A stretch of DNA of 64,000 nucleotides from Paenibacillus sp. FSL R5-0341 (GTDB lineage Bacteria; Bacillota; Bacilli; Paenibacillales; Paenibacillaceae), in the NCBI RefSeq assembly GCF_037975235.1, contig NZ_CP150241.1, forward strand, positions 1 to 64,000, written 5' to 3'. The position numbers and the translations under genes are program-made. How positions within the stretch are numbered: position 1 is the first letter of the stretch; every line of letters starts with the position of its first letter. This document shows, one piece after another, positions 62,040 to 64,000 of the stretch. The notes beneath the pieces were generated by a model. It was not told the origin of the DNA. It did no database searches and saw only the letters and a list, made by a program, of their open reading frames with translations.

Positions 62040-63479
62040 ATGGAGGCTTTACGCTGGAACATGCTGGTGAATAACGTGCTGGATGCAGCGGAAGAGCATC
62101 AGTTATGGGTTCCCGGGGATCGGATTGTCGTCGCAGTATCGGGCGGGCCGGACTCGGTGGCTTTTTTGCATATCATGCACGAGATCAGCAAGCGGCATGT
62201 GCCACTTGAATTGATCTGTGCCCACGTGCATCATGGCTTCCGGAGTGAATCTGATGATGAAGCGGAAAAAATGATGGAACTGGCACAGCAGCTTGGTATT
62301 GCTTTTGAATGGATCAAGGCCGATGTTCCTTCATATATGGAGCTGACGGGTCAAGGACCACAGGAAGCGGCACGCAACAAGCGATATGCCTTTCTACATG
62401 AAGTGGCTGCCAAATATAATGCGGCAAGCATCGCGTTGGCACATCATGCCGATGATCAGGCAGAGACGGTCATGCTTCATTTGCTTCGTGGAACCGGCTT
62501 GTCAGGACTCGCAGGAATGAAGTTTAAAAGGCGAGAAAAAAATGTGGAACTTATTCGTCCATGCCTTCGTATAAACAAGACAGACCTTGTAGAAGCTTGT
62601 AATACCCAGGGTTTTATGTATTTCAATGATGAGAGCAACGCCTTGCGTAAATATCGGCGTAATGCCATTCGCTTGGATGTGCTTCCTTTTTTGGGGCAGT
62701 ATAATGGACAACTCACGCCGTCATTGAATCGGCTTGCCGAAATTGTGGGTGATGAAGACGATTTCATGGAGCAGAGTGCATATGACACATACAGGTGTCT
62801 AGTGCAGGTGAACGGCGGAAGGCAAACCTTTGAGGTGCCTTCCTTCTTGAAGTTACATGTCGCTTTACAACGAAGGTTGATTAAACTAATATTGAATTAT
62901 CTGCCTTTGGACAGTGATTTTGTCGACTTTACCCGTATAGAAACCATTCGGCGCAAGGTCATGGAGACCCATGTGACGACCTGGAGCCTGGATATAGGAC
63001 AGACACTCGCCTGCACTCGGGAGTATAATCTGATTTCTTTTGGCATACGGACAGACGTACAGGATCAATCTTACGAGTATCGTCTTGCGCAATGGAGTGG
63101 AACTTATGAGCTTTCACTCACCCAAATTAACCGGTATATTCGGTTGATGTCGGTGAGTCCCGAGGACTATCATGTACCAGAATCGGCGGATCAAGCCGCG
63201 TTTGATGCGGATCAACTGCTTATGCCGCTGGTTGTGCGTTCACGGTTACCTGGAGATACCATGAAAGTGATGGGATTAAACGGAAGCAAAAAGGTGAAAA
63301 ATATTTTCATCGATGAGAAAATCCCCCCATCTGTCCGTCCACGTATTCCTGTGGTATGTGATGGAGCAGGTCATATCATCTGGCTACCGGGTGTTCGACG
63401 GTCCAATGTGGCTCCTGTCAGGGATAGCACTTCCGCAATCCTGTACATGACTGTAGGCGATTCAGCGATTCAGGGGTAG
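62040..63479 (+). CDS. tilS: tRNA(Ile)-lysidine synthase
   Basis: TilS puts lysine on C34 of tRNA(Ile) so that AUA is read. The 479-residue protein has the PP-loop VAVSGGPDSVAFLHIM with SGGPDS at 34-39, HVHHGFRSESDDEAE, a middle linker and the C-terminal TilS domain (about 385-470) with LPGDTMKVMGLNGSKKVKNI. ATG 62040 fits; ATG 62061 is an alternative. hpt follows after about 50 bases, as in B. subtilis. Confidence 0.96.
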   Translation: MEALRWNMLVNNVLDAAEEHQLWVPGDRIVVAVSGGPDSVAFLHIMHEISKRHVPLELICAHVHHGFRSESDDEAEKMMELAQQLGIAFEWIKADVPSYMELTGQGPQEAARNKRYAFLHEVAAKYNAASIALAHHADDQAETVMLHLLRGTGLSGLAGMKFKRREKNVELIRPCLRINKTDLVEACNTQGFMYFNDESNALRKYRRNAIRLDVLPFLGQYNGQLTPSLNRLAEIVGDEDDFMEQSAYDTYRCLVQVNGGRQTFEVPSFLKLHVALQRRLIKLILNYLPLDSDFVDFTRIETIRRKVMETHVTTWSLDIGQTLACTREYNLISFGIRTDVQDQSYEYRLAQWSGTYELSLTQINRYIRLMSVSPEDYHVPESADQAAFDADQLLMPLVVRSRLPGDTMKVMGLNGSKKVKNIFIDEKIPPSVRPRIPVVCDGAGHIIWLPGVRRSNVAPVRDSTSAILYMTVGDSAIQG

Positions 63480-63531
63480 TGGTTATGGTTCAGGTAAGGC
63501 TTTCATAGTATAACTTAGGGGGTTCGCACAG

Positions 63532-64000
63532 TTGCAGAACGACATTCAGGAAGTATTGATCAGTGAAGAAGAAATTCAGAGTAAAGTCAAGGAATTAGGC
63601 GCAACACTAAGTGCCGAATATGCAAATCGCAATCCTTTGGTCATTTGTGTGCTCAAGGGTGCGTTTATATTTATGGCTGATTTGGTTAAAAACATAACGG
63701 TACCTGTTGAAATGGATTTTATGGCGGTATCCAGTTATGGCGCTTCCACCAAGTCATCAGGTGTTGTCAAAATCATTAAGGATCTGGATGTATCCGTTGA
63801 AGGACGGGAAGTCCTGATTGTCGAAGATATTATCGACAGCGGACTTACACTCAGCTACCTGATTGAACTGCTAGAGAACCGCGGTGCCGAATCGGTGCGT
63901 GTGGTTACGCTGTTCGACAAGCCTTCAGGCCGTAAAGTGGAGTTGGAAGCTCATTACACAGGCTTTGACATTCCTGACGCGTTCATCGTTGGTTACGGTT
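63532..64000 (+). CDS. hpt: Hypoxanthine phosphoribosyltransferase (cut by window end)
   Basis: Hpt salvages hypoxanthine and guanine to IMP and GMP. About 156 residues of the N-terminus are seen: SEEEIQSKVKELGATLSAEY, VICVLKGAFIFMADLVKNI and the PRPP motif VLIVEDIIDSGLTLSYL near 99-115, then PDAFIVGYG at the window end. TTG 63532 lies 9 bases after TAGGGGG. About 20-25 residues are missing beyond base 64000. ftsH would be expected next. Confidence 0.94.
   Translation, partial: MQNDIQEVLISEEEIQSKVKELGATLSAEYANRNPLVICVLKGAFIFMADLVKNITVPVEMDFMAVSSYGASTKSSGVVKIIKDLDVSVEGREVLIVEDIIDSGLTLSYLIELLENRGAESVRVVTLFDKPSGRKVELEAHYTGFDIPDAFIVGYG

Overview
The window is the replication-origin region of a low-GC Gram-positive, endospore-forming bacterium, almost certainly a Paenibacillus. 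The 16S rRNA reads as Paenibacillaceae. The gene order dnaA-dnaN-yaaA-recF-remB-gyrB-gyrA-rrn follows the Bacillus subtilis origin. Many genes belong to sporulation: gin, yabG, sspF, spoVG, fin, spoVT, yabP, yabQ and spoIIE. Base 1 is the dnaA GTG start codon, so the chromosome was linearised there and any origin sequence upstream of dnaA lies outside the window.

Layout. 1-6.4 kb holds the replication initiation block, with an oriC unwinding region between dnaA and dnaN. 6.5-7.5 kb holds one minus-strand ATP-grasp spore-coat-type gene (YheC/D family) between gyrB and gyrA. 7.9-11.8 kb holds gyrA and an HD-GYP protein. 11.9-17.3 kb is one rRNA operon (16S-23S-5S, no spacer tRNA) with two tandem promoters. 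17.4-19.8 kb is accessory-looking: a lipoprotein, a DnaA-box cluster, a membrane protein and then gin. 20-31.7 kb runs yaaO, lrgAB, tmk, darA, yaaR, holB, ricT, yabA, trmN, rsmI, abrB and an HD-domain hydrolase. 32-45 kb runs tatD, a c-di-AMP riboswitch and yabE, rnmV, rsmA, yabG, veg, sspF, ispE, purR, spoVG, glmU, prs, pth and fin. 45-64 kb runs mfd, a PrsA-like foldase, spoVT, a SpoVB-type flippase, yabN, an HU gene, rqcP, yabP, yabQ, divIC, yabR, spoIIE, yabS, yabT, tilS and the start of hpt.

Together the genes link replication initiation and its control (DnaA, DnaN, YabA, DnaA boxes, gyrase), translation and rRNA maturation (RsmA, RsmI, RnmV, TilS, RqcP, Pth), cell-wall precursor and nucleotide supply (GlmU, Prs, IspE, Tmk) and sporulation control (Spo0A boxes near abrB, spoVG and spoIIE; Gin and Fin acting on forespore sigma factors).

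The main deviations from the B. subtilis order, judged from memory of that genome, are these. A single rrn operon joins gyrA directly to gin, as if two rrn operons had recombined. metS is missing between abrB and tatD and an HD hydrolase sits there instead. lrgAB, a PrsA-like gene and an HU gene are inserted. yazA, yabJ, ctc and the spacer tRNAs are absent.

The most interesting non-coding signals are a perfect 35-bp palindrome carrying a DnaA box inside a DnaA-box cluster, a head-to-head array of four ~25-bp repeat units bounded by 12-bp inverted repeats, a nested hairpin element between prs and pth, and a riboswitch leader that also carries a short ORF with a strong Shine-Dalgarno. No CRISPR array, prophage or intact insertion sequence was seen.
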